From NCBI RefSeq assembly GCF_000312125.1, contig NZ_HE978641.1, positions 845,743 to 898,222 on the forward strand: a stretch of 52,480 nt of DNA, given 5' to 3'. Positions 8,466 to 17,424 of the stretch are shown piece by piece. The stretch's first letter is position 1; every line of letters begins with the position of its first letter. The position numbers were made by a program, and so were the translations under genes. A model generated the notes under the pieces. It did not search any database. It worked only from the letters and a program-made list of their open reading frames with translations, and was not told where the DNA came from. This DNA is from Timonella senegalensis JC301. Its GTDB lineage: Bacteria; Actinomycetota; Actinomycetes; Actinomycetales; Cellulomonadaceae.

Positions 8466-8478
8466 GATTCACGACGAT
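8466..8478 (+). repeat. Exact copy of the GATTNNCGACGAT repeat, intergenic
   Basis: GATTCACGACGAT with the extended form CTGATT...GATCTTGG, one of the best matches to the 20-base consensus. Confidence 0.75.
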
Positions 8479-8517
8479 CTTGGTCCCTTCCCAGCGTCGC
8501 CCACCATTTGTTGTGGC

Positions 8518-8835
8518 TTATGCTCCGACCATTCGTACCAGGGTGTCGAAGGATAGATCATTCATAACACCGGCCTCGTTGTACACAGGCTCTCCGCCCT
8601 TGAGGATCACGACGGTCGGAATGGACTTCACTCCGAATCGTTCGATGGCTCCGGGGTTGTCGTCAGCGTTGACCTTGGCAAAGACAATGTCGCCATGCCG
8701 GCCTGCGACTTCCTCAAAGATTGGTCCGAACTGCTTACAGGGCGCACACCAGGGTGCCCAGAAGTAGAGCACTACAAGGGGGTTTTCCTGTGCGGTGGAG
8801 TCGATGTCAGCTTCGCTGAGGTTTAGGTGCGCCAT
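8518..8835 (-). CDS. Thioredoxin
   Basis: About 105 residues. The redox motif WAPWCAPCKQF, the buried charge and sheet VFAKVNADDNPGAIERF and the cis-proline loop KSIPTVVILKGG are all present, so this should be an active cytosolic disulfide reductase. The start at MAHLNLSEAD is chosen by family length. An upstream ATG at 8853 (MGENEAMAHL) has a good ribosome-binding site (AGGTGGAG) and is a real alternative. It is a single gene between the SRPBCC protein and the MFS transporter. Confidence 0.9.
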   Translation of the reverse strand: MAHLNLSEADIDSTAQENPLVVLYFWAPWCAPCKQFGPIFEEVAGRHGDIVFAKVNADDNPGAIERFGVKSIPTVVILKGGEPVYNEAGVMNDLSFDTLVRMVGA

Positions 8836-8870
8836 GGCTTCATTCTCTCCCATCACGCTCCACCTCACCG

Positions 8871-8930
8871 ATCGAGAGTATTCCTGAGCCCACTCTCGAT
8901 GTCGAGAGTGGGCTCAGGAATACTCTCGAT
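8871..8930. repeat. 60-bp palindrome, family A (copy A1)
   Basis: Perfect 29-bp arms around TG: the left arm begins ATCGAGAGTATTCCTGAGCC and the right arm is its reverse complement. It lies between the 3' end of the MFS gene and the start of the thioredoxin gene. The same sequence recurs at 34054-34115 and 45581-45640. Confidence 0.85.
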
Positions 8931-8974
8931 CTCGGGGCGAGGGAGTTTGGGGCGAGGCACCAAATATGGTCGAG

Positions 8975-10258
8975 CTAGATAACCTCCGACACCAGCACCC
9001 GGCGCGAGCCCCTGTACTGCAGCGCAAGCGCAATAAACCCGACGCCAACCAGCGCGAACACCACGGGCGCGATCCCGTTGTCCGGGAGCACCAGGGCGCA
9101 CACGCCGCCAGCGGTCATGAACGCGATGTTGAAGAGTAGGTCGTAGAACAAGAATGCGCGGCCGCGATAGTCGTCGGGAGTGTCCTGCTGGATGATCGTG
9201 TCAAAGGCAATCTTGGCGCCTTGGGTGCCTACACCCAGCATGAGCGCAGCGATGAGCATGGTGACGGGGGTGAGCTTGATCGAGATAACCACCATCGCGA
9301 GGGCTGAAACGAGCATGCAGAGTTGGATCCAGCGGTGCTCTCCAACGGCTTCCACCACGAACGGGGTAATCACGATCGCGAGGCCAAAGCCCACTGCGGT
9401 TGCAGCAATGATCTGCGCGAACGAGCCAATCCCTGTCTCAGACCCGGTAGCAAAGTAATTGCGCGCAAGGAGGATGGAGGCCACAAACACGACGCCGTAA
9501 AGGAACCTCATGGCACCCATGGTGAGGAGCGCACGGGCAGGGCTGTTGAGCTCCACGAGCACGCGGCCTGCAGCAACGAGTTCGCGCAGAACCCCGCCCA
9601 CGGAGAGCTTTTCTGAGTTCGTAAGTTCGTGGTGCGTGGGACCCAACTCGTCGCGGCCGAACCCGAGGGCAACCACAATCGAGCTGGCGAACACAACTCC
9701 GGCGAGCGCAAGAGTAGCGGCATCGCGAGCGTTGCCAACGGGCAGCACGAGCCCCAACATGACACCCACTAGGGCGCCGATTCCGGTGGCGGCGGCCCCG
9801 ATCGTCGGCAATATGGAGTTGGCCAAAAGCAACTGTTCAGACGAAACCACGCGAGGTAGGGACGCGCCCAGCGCGGCCAACAAGAAGCGGTTCAGTGCCA
9901 GCGCGAGCATCGCGATCACGTATACAACAGGCGTGATTCCAGAGGTCACGATCGCAATAACGATGAGAACCGTAAGTGCCAAGCGAATCGAGTCCGTGAC
10001 AACGATGATGTTTCGGCGGGGCCAGCGGTCAATGAACACGCCAACAAACGGACCCACAATGGTGAACGGGGCGAGCATCGCGAACAGAGCCAAGGCGATC
10101 GCAGCGGGGGAACCCTGGGACTGAGCGGAGAAGAAGAACAGGGTGGCGAGGGCCGCCTGGAACATGCCGTCGCCAGACTGACACAGCAACCTGATTGCAA
10201 AGAAGCGCTTGAATCCGCTCGAGTGCATGAGCACCCGTAACTTGGCTGAGATGCCCAT
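8975..10258 (-). CDS. MFS transporter (MFS_3/EntS-like exporter)
   Basis: About 427 residues with 11-12 hydrophobic segments. Motif A after the second segment is GVFIDRWPRRNIIVVTD, and DTIIQQDTPDDYRGRAFLFYDLLFN is the conserved loop of the MFS_3 group, which includes siderophore and drug exporters. The ATG at 10258 is preferred over the GTG two codons upstream. It is divergent from the ABC exporter at 10505. The 246-bp gap between them holds both promoters but no clear operator. The substrate is unknown; export of the cassette product 1.2 kb away is possible but speculative. Confidence 0.85.
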   Translation of the reverse strand: MGISAKLRVLMHSSGFKRFFAIRLLCQSGDGMFQAALATLFFFSAQSQGSPAAIALALFAMLAPFTIVGPFVGVFIDRWPRRNIIVVTDSIRLALTVLIVIAIVTSGITPVVYVIAMLALALNRFLLAALGASLPRVVSSEQLLLANSILPTIGAAATGIGALVGVMLGLVLPVGNARDAATLALAGVVFASSIVVALGFGRDELGPTHHELTNSEKLSVGGVLRELVAAGRVLVELNSPARALLTMGAMRFLYGVVFVASILLARNYFATGSETGIGSFAQIIAATAVGFGLAIVITPFVVEAVGEHRWIQLCMLVSALAMVVISIKLTPVTMLIAALMLGVGTQGAKIAFDTIIQQDTPDDYRGRAFLFYDLLFNIAFMTAGGVCALVLPDNGIAPVVFALVGVGFIALALQYRGSRRVLVSEVI

Positions 10259-10504
10259 AACCACCTGTCACGTTTGTGCCTGGAAGTGGCCCGCGACTCG
10301 ATTCGTGCGTGCAAAATAACTTCCGGCTTAGCGATTATAGGTTCAAATTCGCCCGGTTCAGCAGGGCCAAAGACAAATGGAGTCGAGGGTCACGCAAACG
10401 CCAGCGCGTGGCCGAAAGTATGACACGCAAACGTCCATGGAGATGACGCGATTACCTGCGATGTGCGGATGCGGCTAACCACCTGGCGCAGGGAGGATGG
10501 AACC

Positions 10505-11494
10505 ATGATCACAGTCGAGAACGTCATCAAGAGGTATGGCACTCAGGCCGCCCTCGCGGATGTTTCCTTCACTGCTCAGGCAGGCCGGGTCACCGGCTTC
10601 CTCGGGCCAAACGGTGCAGGTAAGTCAACCGCAATGCGCATCATCTGCGGGCTGGCCAAGCCCGATTCGGGCCGCGCCCTCATCGGTGGCGTGCCGCTCA
10701 CGCAGGTCCACAACCCCGCCCAGAAGGTTGGTGCGCTGCTCGACGCAAGCGCCCAGCACGATGGCCGCACCGGTTACGAGTCGCTCCTGCTTAGCGCGAT
10801 CGCGATGGACGTCCCGCGCAAGCGCGTGGACGAGACCCTCGAACTCGTGGGCCTGACGCCCAAGGAGACCAAGCGCCGCGTGGGCGCCTATTCGCTGGGC
10901 ATGCGCCAGCGGCTTGGCATCGCGAACGCCCTGTTGGGTGGACCCTCCATTCTGATTCTCGATGAGCCAGTCAACGGCCTTGACCCGTCCGGTATTCGTT
11001 GGATGCGAGATCTGCTCCGCGGCTTCGCCGCGGACGGTGGCACGGTCCTGCTGTCGTCTCACCTCCTGCTGGAGATCGAGGCCGTAGCGGACGACATCGT
11101 GGTGATCGGAAACGGCAGAATCGTGGCACAGGGCGACAAGCACTCCCTCCTCAAGGGTGCTCAGACCCACGCCCGGGCAACGGATATGCTCGCCCTCGAT
11201 GCTGCGGTTCGCGCTGCGGGCTTCACGGCCGAACCCGGCAAGGCCGGGGAACTCACCACCAACGCGAGCGCAGAGCAGGTGGGCCGCGCTGCGCTCGAAC
11301 ACGGCATCATCCTGACCGCGCTGTCCGAGGGCAGCGCAGGAGCGCTCGAGGACCTCTTCTTTGGCCTCACGCAGGACAGCTCGCGCGAAGGCACACCCAA
11401 CCCGGCCGGCTCGCACGCGGGCGGGACTGGCGCTGGAACGTGGCCACAATCGTCGACAATCAGTTCCGCCACAGGCGAAGGAGCAAGCAAATGA
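10505..11494 (+). CDS. ABC transporter ATP-binding protein
   Basis: 329 residues. Walker A GPNGAGKST, signature YSLGMRQRLGIA, Walker B SILILDEPVNGLDPSG and switch LLSSHLLLEIEAVAD are intact. The family is the DRA/BcrA-like group paired with ABC-2 permeases. A non-conserved tail of about 80 residues follows the domain. The ATG at 10505 is chosen because GGGAGG lies about 8 bases upstream. The stop overlaps the permease start by ATGA. Export of a peptide or drug is likely by family; the substrate is unknown. Confidence 0.9.
   Translation: MITVENVIKRYGTQAALADVSFTAQAGRVTGFLGPNGAGKSTAMRIICGLAKPDSGRALIGGVPLTQVHNPAQKVGALLDASAQHDGRTGYESLLLSAIAMDVPRKRVDETLELVGLTPKETKRRVGAYSLGMRQRLGIANALLGGPSILILDEPVNGLDPSGIRWMRDLLRGFAADGGTVLLSSHLLLEIEAVADDIVVIGNGRIVAQGDKHSLLKGAQTHARATDMLALDAAVRAAGFTAEPGKAGELTTNASAEQVGRAALEHGIILTALSEGSAGALEDLFFGLTQDSSREGTPNPAGSHAGGTGAGTWPQSSTISSATGEGASK
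11449..11461 (-). repeat. Exact copy of the GATTNNCGACGAT repeat, inside an ABC ATPase gene
   Basis: GATTGTCGACGAT on the minus strand, preceded by CT and followed by TGTGG, near the 3' end of the ATPase gene in its non-conserved tail. Confidence 0.7.
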
Positions 11495-12282
11495 GCGCGG
11501 CCACCACACTCACCCCTGCTGCAGGCGGGCAGTTCACCGCGGGCGCGCCGGGAATCCCATTCGGCCGGCTGCTGCGGGTGGAGCTGCGCAAACTGTTCGA
11601 CACGCGGGCCGCACGGGTACTCGTGATCCTCATGGTCATCGGGGTGCTCGCGGTCAACATCATCAGCGTGATCGTGGGGCGCGGGGAACCACAGTCGCTG
11701 GACGCGTTCATCCAAGGGAGCTTCATTCCGCTCGGATTCCTCCTACCCATCATCGCGATCATGTCGGTGACGGGTGAATGGTCGCAGCGCAGCGCACTCA
11801 CCACGTTCATGTGGGAGCCGAGGCGCGCGCGAGTGCTCGCAGCCAAGTTTGTGGCAGCCCTGATTGTGGCGCTTCTTGGGTTCGTGGCGGTTGCGGCGTC
11901 TTCCGCGCTGTCTCTGGGCATTGCGGGACTGACCGGCAGTGAGCTGGACTGGAACATCAACGAGGCCATTGTTGCCGGAAGCCTGATCATGCTGGTCACG
12001 TATGTGGCGCAGGGAATCGCGTTTGGTGCGGCAGTGCACAACACGGCCGGCGCGCTGATTCTCTTTGCGATGCTTCCCACTGCGGTATCGCTGCTGACCG
12101 CGCTGGTGCCGTTTCTGCGGGACATCCGCGAATGGATTGACATCAACGTGGCCTCCTCGCCGATAAGCGTGGGTGAGTTCGGGGGATCGAATGTTACCCA
12201 CTTCCTGGTGAGCGCACTCCTGTGGATCGGGCTTCCCGCCGCGATCGGCGTGTGGCGGACGCTCAACCGCGAGGTCAAGTAG
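11491..12282 (+). CDS. ABC-2 type transporter permease
   Basis: 263 residues with six hydrophobic segments (for example VLVILMVIGVLAVNIISVIV, FVAALIVALLGFVAVAAS, LIMLVTYVAQGIAFGAAV). The conserved region PIIAIMSVTGEWSQRSALTTFMWEPRRARVLAAK is typical of ABC-2 permeases that partner BcrA-like ATPases. The start ATG has AAGGAG upstream and overlaps the ATPase stop. A strong hairpin follows at 12318-12358. Confidence 0.88.
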   Translation: MSAATTLTPAAGGQFTAGAPGIPFGRLLRVELRKLFDTRAARVLVILMVIGVLAVNIISVIVGRGEPQSLDAFIQGSFIPLGFLLPIIAIMSVTGEWSQRSALTTFMWEPRRARVLAAKFVAALIVALLGFVAVAASSALSLGIAGLTGSELDWNINEAIVAGSLIMLVTYVAQGIAFGAAVHNTAGALILFAMLPTAVSLLTALVPFLRDIREWIDINVASSPISVGEFGGSNVTHFLVSALLWIGLPAAIGVWRTLNREVK

Positions 12283-12317
12283 CCGCTCAATCGCTCGACA
12301 CGATTCCACCCAAGCCA

Positions 12318-12358
12318 GAAAGCACCACCTCAGCGTCCAGGTCTGGGGTGGTGCTTTC
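12318..12358 (+). terminator. Terminator of the ABC exporter operon
   Basis: 16-bp stem GAAAGCACCACCTCAG / CTGGGGTGGTGCTTTC with one wobble and a 9-nt loop, followed by GCCATTTTCC. It lies 36 bp after the permease stop. Confidence 0.75.
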
Positions 12359-12440
12359 GCCATTTTCCAGAGGGCCCGTGCTGCGGTACGCTCAGTGCAT
12401 TCCCGCGCCCTACCGGGCGCTTAGGTAACGTCGCCTAGTC

Positions 12441-13814
12441 ATGGAGATCGTCGTGCTCGCCGAGCCCTCCCACACCCCGAGCACCGCCCTTGTTGCGCGG
12501 CGCACGGTCCTTATCGCTTCCCTCGCAGGCGCGGCGACGGTGGCCGAATGGGGCTTCTTCACGGATCGCGGTTCCGCTGTGGCATTTGCTCGACTCGACA
12601 CCAAGCCCCTGTTCTCCTCTACGGTGGGTTTCTCCTCGCTATCCACGCGCGAGCTCGCATTCAATCACCGGGACGTAGTGGCCGGCACTCGATCTCTCGC
12701 GCAGTCGGTGGTCCGGGATGAGTTGGTGTCTCGCGAACGGCGCTGGCTCGAGGCTCTCGCGCCGTGGACCCGGAGCGGCCCGCACGCGGAGCTGATCCAG
12801 GCGGCGTACCTCGACCTGTTCGTGTTGTCTGTGGGTCTACCAGCCCCCGTTGCCGGGTGGAGTCCCTCATGGCGGTATGTGTGGCCGCGGGATACCGCCC
12901 ACATCGCGGTGGCGTTTGCACAGGCGGGGAATGTCCCCGGGGCACTAGAGTGCCTTCGCTTCCTCGCGCGGGTTCCCCGCACAGAGCAGGGCTGGTTCAG
13001 AGCCCGCTACACGCTCGACGGCCACAGCACCCCTGACAACCGCCCCGACCAGTTCGACGGCCTCGGCTGGGTAGCCTGGGCCCTGCGCGAGGTCTCGGAG
13101 CGCGTGGATTGGTCCGCTGCTGGGGTCACTCGCAGCGACTTCTTGGCCGAGTTTGCGCCCCTGATCGCCGGTATCTGCGACGACATGACGTCCGCCGTTG
13201 TCGCCGCACGCGGCACCGCGCCCGTCTCTCCCGACTACTGGGAAAAACGCGAGAAGACCCTCACTCTCGGCACGATTGCCCCCACTCTTGCGGGCCTGAC
13301 GGCCCTCATCCCGCTTCTCGACGATCTTGGGGACGCCACGAGGTCACGTGCGGCCGCGCTCGCGGCCGAGCAGGTTACGGCGAGTATCCTGCGGGACTTC
13401 GCCCCCAACGGGTATCCCAGGTACGCGGGCGGGGACGCAGTCGACGCCGCGGTCGCCTTCCTCCTGCCGCCGTACGTGTGGGACTTCCCGGACGAGGCCG
13501 GCGTGCGCAGTGCTCTCACACGGGCGTGGGAAGTTCTCGGCCAGCCGGCAGGTGGAATCACACCGGGCCAGGGGTGGGAGCCGGATGGGGTTTCGTGGAC
13601 CCCGGAGACGGCGGTGTTTGCACTGGTGGACGCTACCAGCCCCGATTCGGCGACTAGGGCTAGGGCGCGCAAGACAGTGGAGTGGCTAGGCGCCAACCGT
13701 ACGCTTTCCGGTTCGTACCCAGAAAAACTTCTTGCGGACGGCAGCCCTTCGGCCGTGGCGCCCCTGGCGTGGACGGCGGCGTGTGTGGCGCTCGCGGCTT
13801 ACGAGCTGCGGTAG
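12441..13814 (+). CDS. GH15-type glucoamylase-like protein
   Basis: 457 residues with an (alpha/alpha)6 pattern. SPSWRYVWPRDTAHIAVAFAQ is the GH15 substrate-binding motif, DQFDGLGWVAWALREV follows, and the C-terminus has ITPGQGWEPDGVSWTPETAVFALV and GSYPEKLLADGSPSAVAPLAWTAACVALAA, the last bearing the usual second catalytic region. ARRTVLIASLAGAATVAEW near the N-terminus looks like a twin-arginine-style or uncleaved membrane anchor, so the protein may act outside the membrane. Likely substrates are alpha-glucans or trehalose-like sugars. The start has only a weak ribosome-binding site. Confidence 0.75.
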   Translation: MEIVVLAEPSHTPSTALVARRTVLIASLAGAATVAEWGFFTDRGSAVAFARLDTKPLFSSTVGFSSLSTRELAFNHRDVVAGTRSLAQSVVRDELVSRERRWLEALAPWTRSGPHAELIQAAYLDLFVLSVGLPAPVAGWSPSWRYVWPRDTAHIAVAFAQAGNVPGALECLRFLARVPRTEQGWFRARYTLDGHSTPDNRPDQFDGLGWVAWALREVSERVDWSAAGVTRSDFLAEFAPLIAGICDDMTSAVVAARGTAPVSPDYWEKREKTLTLGTIAPTLAGLTALIPLLDDLGDATRSRAAALAAEQVTASILRDFAPNGYPRYAGGDAVDAAVAFLLPPYVWDFPDEAGVRSALTRAWEVLGQPAGGITPGQGWEPDGVSWTPETAVFALVDATSPDSATRARARKTVEWLGANRTLSGSYPEKLLADGSPSAVAPLAWTAACVALAAYELR

Positions 13815-13854
13815 GCCGCAAACCAGCACCCCACCCTCACCCCAACTACAATCT

Positions 13855-13904
<50 letters not shown>

Positions 13905-13915
13905 TCGGGACCACG

Positions 13916-13928
13916 ATCGTCGAAAATC
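13916..13928 (-). repeat. Exact copy of the GATTNNCGACGAT repeat, intergenic
   Basis: GATTTTCGACGAT on the minus strand, between the microsatellite and the RidA-side terminator. Confidence 0.75.
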
Positions 13929-13939
13929 GGGACAACACA

Positions 13940-13969
13940 ACAGCCCCCGGCCGTCAGGCCGAGGGCTGT
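13940..13969 (-). terminator. Terminator of the nine-gene operon
   Basis: 13-bp stem ACAGCCCCCGGCC / GGCCGAGGGCTGT with one mismatch and a GTCA loop, 45 bp after the RidA stop. On the minus strand it is followed by TGTTGTGTTGTCC, a weak U-rich tail. Confidence 0.65.
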
Positions 13970-14013
13970 ATGCGTTCAACAGATCCGCAAACTACAGATC
14001 TGCATACGATGGA

Positions 14014-14427
14014 TCAGTTGTTGGTGATCGCGATTGCGTCAATCTCCACGAGCATTTCCTCGCGTGGCAGGCCAGTCATGACCGTGGTGCGCGACGGCAG
14101 AACGCCGGAAGGGCAGTTAGCGGCTACGAACTCGCCGTATGCCTCGTTCATGGCGCCGAAGTTGTCGCGGTCGGTGAGGTACACGCGGAGCATGACCACG
14201 TCGTCGAATGTCGCGCCCGAGGCCTCAACAATCGCTTTGACGTTCTCGAGGGTGCGGATGGTCTGCGCCTTGACGTCGCCTTCGTAGAGGTACGTGCCGG
14301 TTGCGGGGTCGACGGGGCCCTGGCCGGAGACCTGCACAAACGGGCCCTTGCGGACGCCCTGGTGGAATGTGTGCGCTGGTGCCGGTGCGTTGGGGGTCGA
14401 GATTGCTGACTTGGTCCATTCGGTCAC
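14014..14427 (-). CDS. RidA family protein (imine/enamine deaminase)
   Basis: 137 residues. QVSGQGPVDPATG, TIRTLENVKAIVEASGATFDDVVMLRVYLTD and the closing PSRTTVMTGLPREEMLVEIDAIA are the family signatures, including the catalytic arginine in PSRTTV. RidA hydrolyses reactive imines released by PLP-dependent dehydratases. Here it is the last gene of an operon whose preceding gene is just such a D-amino-acid PLP enzyme. The GTG start at 14427 is preferred because TTAGGAG lies seven bases upstream; the gap to the previous gene is 10 bp. Confidence 0.9.
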   Translation of the reverse strand: MTEWTKSAISTPNAPAPAHTFHQGVRKGPFVQVSGQGPVDPATGTYLYEGDVKAQTIRTLENVKAIVEASGATFDDVVMLRVYLTDRDNFGAMNEAYGEFVAANCPSGVLPSRTTVMTGLPREEMLVEIDAIAITNN

Positions 14428-14437
14428 GGGAGGACTC

Positions 14438-15802
14438 CTAAAACTGGGTTTCGATGATGTCGATGATTTCGTGGGCGTCGTTGGTGACGAGCGCGGTGGC
14501 CCACTTGTCAAAGATTGTGCATGGGTGCGAGATGCCGAGCTTGACCACGTCGCCGGGGGCGAGCGGCTGGTGTTCGGCGTCTGCCCGCACGAAGGCGTGC
14601 TGGTCGTTGACGCTCGTTACGGTCCAGCCGTTGTGGCTGACCACGAGCGGCAGATCGATGTCGAACGGGACGTCTCGCCGCCCCACGTTCAGGAGTGCGA
14701 GTCCAGGTTCGGGGGTGGACAGCACTACGGCGTGAACGTGTGCGGCAGCGCGTGGGAGCGGGGCGTCTGCGGCCCCGTCTAGCCACGTGGCGGGCATGCG
14801 AACCCATGGGTTCGCGCGTTCCAAGAGCCCGTGGTCGTGGATGATGTATGCGCCTGCGCGCACCACGGGAATGACGCTAATTATCGACGATTCTGGCTGG
14901 CTTTCGTCGTGGCCTCGCCTAGTGACAGTGAGAGGGCCGGGGAGCTCGCTCATGACTACGTCGAGGTAGGCCGAGCCTCCGGCCGAGACCACCACTGTGC
15001 CGTCCTGTAGGTCAATCAGGTCTCCTGCGATGAGTATTCCGGCGAGGTCGCGCAGCTGGTGCAGGTAGGCAGCAACGTTCTCGAGGTCTTGAGCGGTGTG
15101 TGCGGAGGCCACGGAACCTTCGTATCCGGAGACTCCTCGTACGCTGAGGCCTGCGTCACGCGCCGCGGTGGCTACCGCGATTGCTTGGTCGAAGTTCCGC
15201 ACGCCGGTGCGGCCATCGGGGACGCCGAGCTCGATCGTTATGCACAGGTTGGCGTGCACATGTGCGCGCTCTGAATCCGTGAGGTCACCGGAGTGAGCCT
15301 GCGCGAACTGCTCCAGACCTGCGGCGATGAGTGCCACGCCGTCAAGGGAGTCCGCATACAGGTAGATGGTGAGGTCGCGGCCGGTCCGGAGGCGTTCTAG
15401 GATGGAGCCCGCGAGGAACGCGATCTCGGATGGGACAACCACCTCGTTCGCGTGGAAAACGCGCTCGAGCCCGGGGATGTCCCAGGACAGGGCAGCGGCG
15501 ATGTGCCCGACCGTCGCCGTGGTAACTCCCCACGATCCCGCTGCGATCTGGCGTTCCACCAGTTGCGGTGACATGGACGTCTTGATGTGGGGCGCGTGCA
15601 CGCATCCAGCGCGGTCCGCGGCCGTGGCCATGAGCGCTAGGTTGTGCTCCATCGCGGAGTCGCTCAACTCGAGGACGGGGTAGCGGGTCCACTCGGAACC
15701 AATGGCCGGCCGCGCCTGCGCAACAGCTGCCCGGACCTCGGTCAGTGGCTGCCAGGTGGTCAGCGCGAGGCCCTTGGTGCCCGGTCCAACGTGCGTGCTC
15801 AC
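14438..15802 (-). CDS. D-threonine aldolase / D-serine deaminase-like PLP enzyme
   Basis: 454 residues of fold-type III. The Schiff-base lysine is in HAPHIKTSMSPQLVERQ, the glycine-rich phosphate site in VRGVSGYEGS and VSAGGSAYLD, and the metal-binding signature of this group in LGISHPCTIFDKW (His and Cys). It should cleave or deaminate D-threonine or D-serine type substrates with a divalent metal. It overlaps the deacylase stop by 4 bp and is followed 10 bp later by RidA. The exact reaction (aldolase versus deaminase) cannot be decided by eye. Confidence 0.8.
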   Translation of the reverse strand: MSTHVGPGTKGLALTTWQPLTEVRAAVAQARPAIGSEWTRYPVLELSDSAMEHNLALMATAADRAGCVHAPHIKTSMSPQLVERQIAAGSWGVTTATVGHIAAALSWDIPGLERVFHANEVVVPSEIAFLAGSILERLRTGRDLTIYLYADSLDGVALIAAGLEQFAQAHSGDLTDSERAHVHANLCITIELGVPDGRTGVRNFDQAIAVATAARDAGLSVRGVSGYEGSVASAHTAQDLENVAAYLHQLRDLAGILIAGDLIDLQDGTVVVSAGGSAYLDVVMSELPGPLTVTRRGHDESQPESSIISVIPVVRAGAYIIHDHGLLERANPWVRMPATWLDGAADAPLPRAAAHVHAVVLSTPEPGLALLNVGRRDVPFDIDLPLVVSHNGWTVTSVNDQHAFVRADAEHQPLAPGDVVKLGISHPCTIFDKWATALVTNDAHEIIDIIETQF

Positions 15803-17424
15803 AGGGTCTCCAACTTGGTTGCTTGGTGCGGCGTTAGTGGGCGTCCGGCGAGGACTCCCGTCAGCGCACCGTTTCGGAGCACTAGCTGGCCGCGGACGAT
15901 GACATCGTCCACGCCTTCGGCCTCTTCACGTGGGCTTTCGTAGGTTGCGCGGTCGGTCACCGTGTCCACGTCTACCAGTGCGATGTCGGCAATCTTGCCC
16001 ACGGCGATCTGGTCGTGATCGAGGAATCGGTACATCCGCGCGGAGCGTGCGGTGAGGTGCTCCACGGCGTCCTCGAGGCTCCACGCGCCTTTTTCGCGGA
16101 CGTAGGTCTTGAGGTAGCTCGCAATCGTTCCCCAGCCGCGGGGGTGTGGAGCCCCGCCCTGGTAGATCGCGTCCGAACCGGCAACGTGGCGGTGATCCAT
16201 GGCGAGTGCCTCCACGGAGGCAGGGCTGTTTGTTGGCGGCTGCGCAAATACTGCGGAAGCGCGCAGGCGGCTGGCCACGAGGATCTCAATGAGTGCCTCC
16301 GCCGGCCCGAGTTCCAGGCGTTCCGCCGCGGCGAGGAGCGTCATGCCCTCCGCCCAGGCGAGTTCGCCCGGAACCGCCGCGAGAGTCACGCGTGGCCACA
16401 GATCTGTGAGACCGGAGAGGTGCTCCTCCAACAGGCGCGTGCGTACTGCGGGACGTGCCAGTTCTGCCAGCGTTGCCTCGACGTCCGCAACAGGAAGCCA
16501 GGACGGTAGTGCCAACATGGAGAGGATGGTGCATCCGCGCAGGTAGGGGTACGTATCAAAGGTGATACCCGGTCCGCCCGTTGCGGCCTCAAACCCATCC
16601 AGTGCAGGGGCAATCTCGGAGACCGGTCCGTGCAAGTGGGACACGTGGGTGTGCACGCCGCTGACCGAAGCCAGGGCGGCGAGCTCCTCCAACGCACCAA
16701 CCGCAGCGGCTTCGTAGCCTCGCATGTGGCTGACGTGGGGGAGATTCGCCTGTGCAACGAGTGTCAACAGGGTCTCGAGTTCGCGCACATCCGAGAACTT
16801 GGCCGGCGTGTACTCGAGTCCGGTCGACATCCCGCACGCACCGTCGTTCAGTGCGTCCGTGACCAGCGCGGACATCTGGGCCAGCTCGGCATCCGTGGCA
16901 ACGCCAGGTCCGCCACCCTTGACTGCATACCGCACGGTTCCGTGGGGGATCAGGTACCCAACGTTGACGGGCGTCGACCCGTCGTACAGCGCCAAGAAGT
17001 CTGCTACGCTTCCGCCGGCGAACCCACGGGGTGCAGGTCCGTTGATCGCGGCAAAGTAGTCACCGGACCAGGCCGCCGCGTCGAACGCGCCGTCCACGGG
17101 GGAGGGCGCGAACGAGACGCCGTCCTGACCGAGAATTACGGAAGTGATGCCCTGGCGCAAGAGCGCCAACTGGACGTCCTCGTCAAAGAGCGCGCCTTCC
17201 GCATGAACATGCGTGTCGATGAAGCCTGGGAAGGCCACGCGGCCACGTCCGTCGATGACGGCCGGTGCGGTGTTTGACGCGCCTAGAGCGTCGGTTTCAG
17301 ATGTGGAGATCTGGGCAAGCAGCCTCGGATCGTGTTCGGTGATCGCTGCGATGCGATCGCCTTCCACGTGAATGTCCACAAGCTGCGAATCATGAGCAGG
17401 GAGGCGCACCCCGGAGACGATCAT
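15799..17424 (-). CDS. N-acyl-D-amino-acid deacylase (amidohydrolase)
   Basis: 541 residues. The metal motif is FPGFIDTHVHAEG, then SVILGQDGVSFAP, DGACGMSTGLEYTP, the histidines in LPHVSHMRG and HTHVSHLHG, and the late AGSDAIYQGGAPHPRGWGTI with the catalytic aspartate. In the best-studied D-aminoacylases the stretch GQDG reads GNCG with a metal-binding cysteine; here that residue is Asp, a variant I recall from other actinobacterial members. It releases D-amino acids from N-acylated forms. It overlaps both neighbours by 4 bp, so it is coupled to the GH20 enzyme and the D-amino-acid lyase. Confidence 0.82.
   Translation of the reverse strand: MIVSGVRLPAHDSQLVDIHVEGDRIAAITEHDPRLLAQISTSETDALGASNTAPAVIDGRGRVAFPGFIDTHVHAEGALFDEDVQLALLRQGITSVILGQDGVSFAPSPVDGAFDAAAWSGDYFAAINGPAPRGFAGGSVADFLALYDGSTPVNVGYLIPHGTVRYAVKGGGPGVATDAELAQMSALVTDALNDGACGMSTGLEYTPAKFSDVRELETLLTLVAQANLPHVSHMRGYEAAAVGALEELAALASVSGVHTHVSHLHGPVSEIAPALDGFEAATGGPGITFDTYPYLRGCTILSMLALPSWLPVADVEATLAELARPAVRTRLLEEHLSGLTDLWPRVTLAAVPGELAWAEGMTLLAAAERLELGPAEALIEILVASRLRASAVFAQPPTNSPASVEALAMDHRHVAGSDAIYQGGAPHPRGWGTIASYLKTYVREKGAWSLEDAVEHLTARSARMYRFLDHDQIAVGKIADIALVDVDTVTDRATYESPREEAEGVDDVIVRGQLVLRNGALTGVLAGRPLTPHQATKLETL

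Noticed and set aside
10340-10360. GGTTCAAATTCGCC resembling a tRNA T-arm
   Set aside because: No acceptor stem, D-arm or anticodon arm can be built around it.
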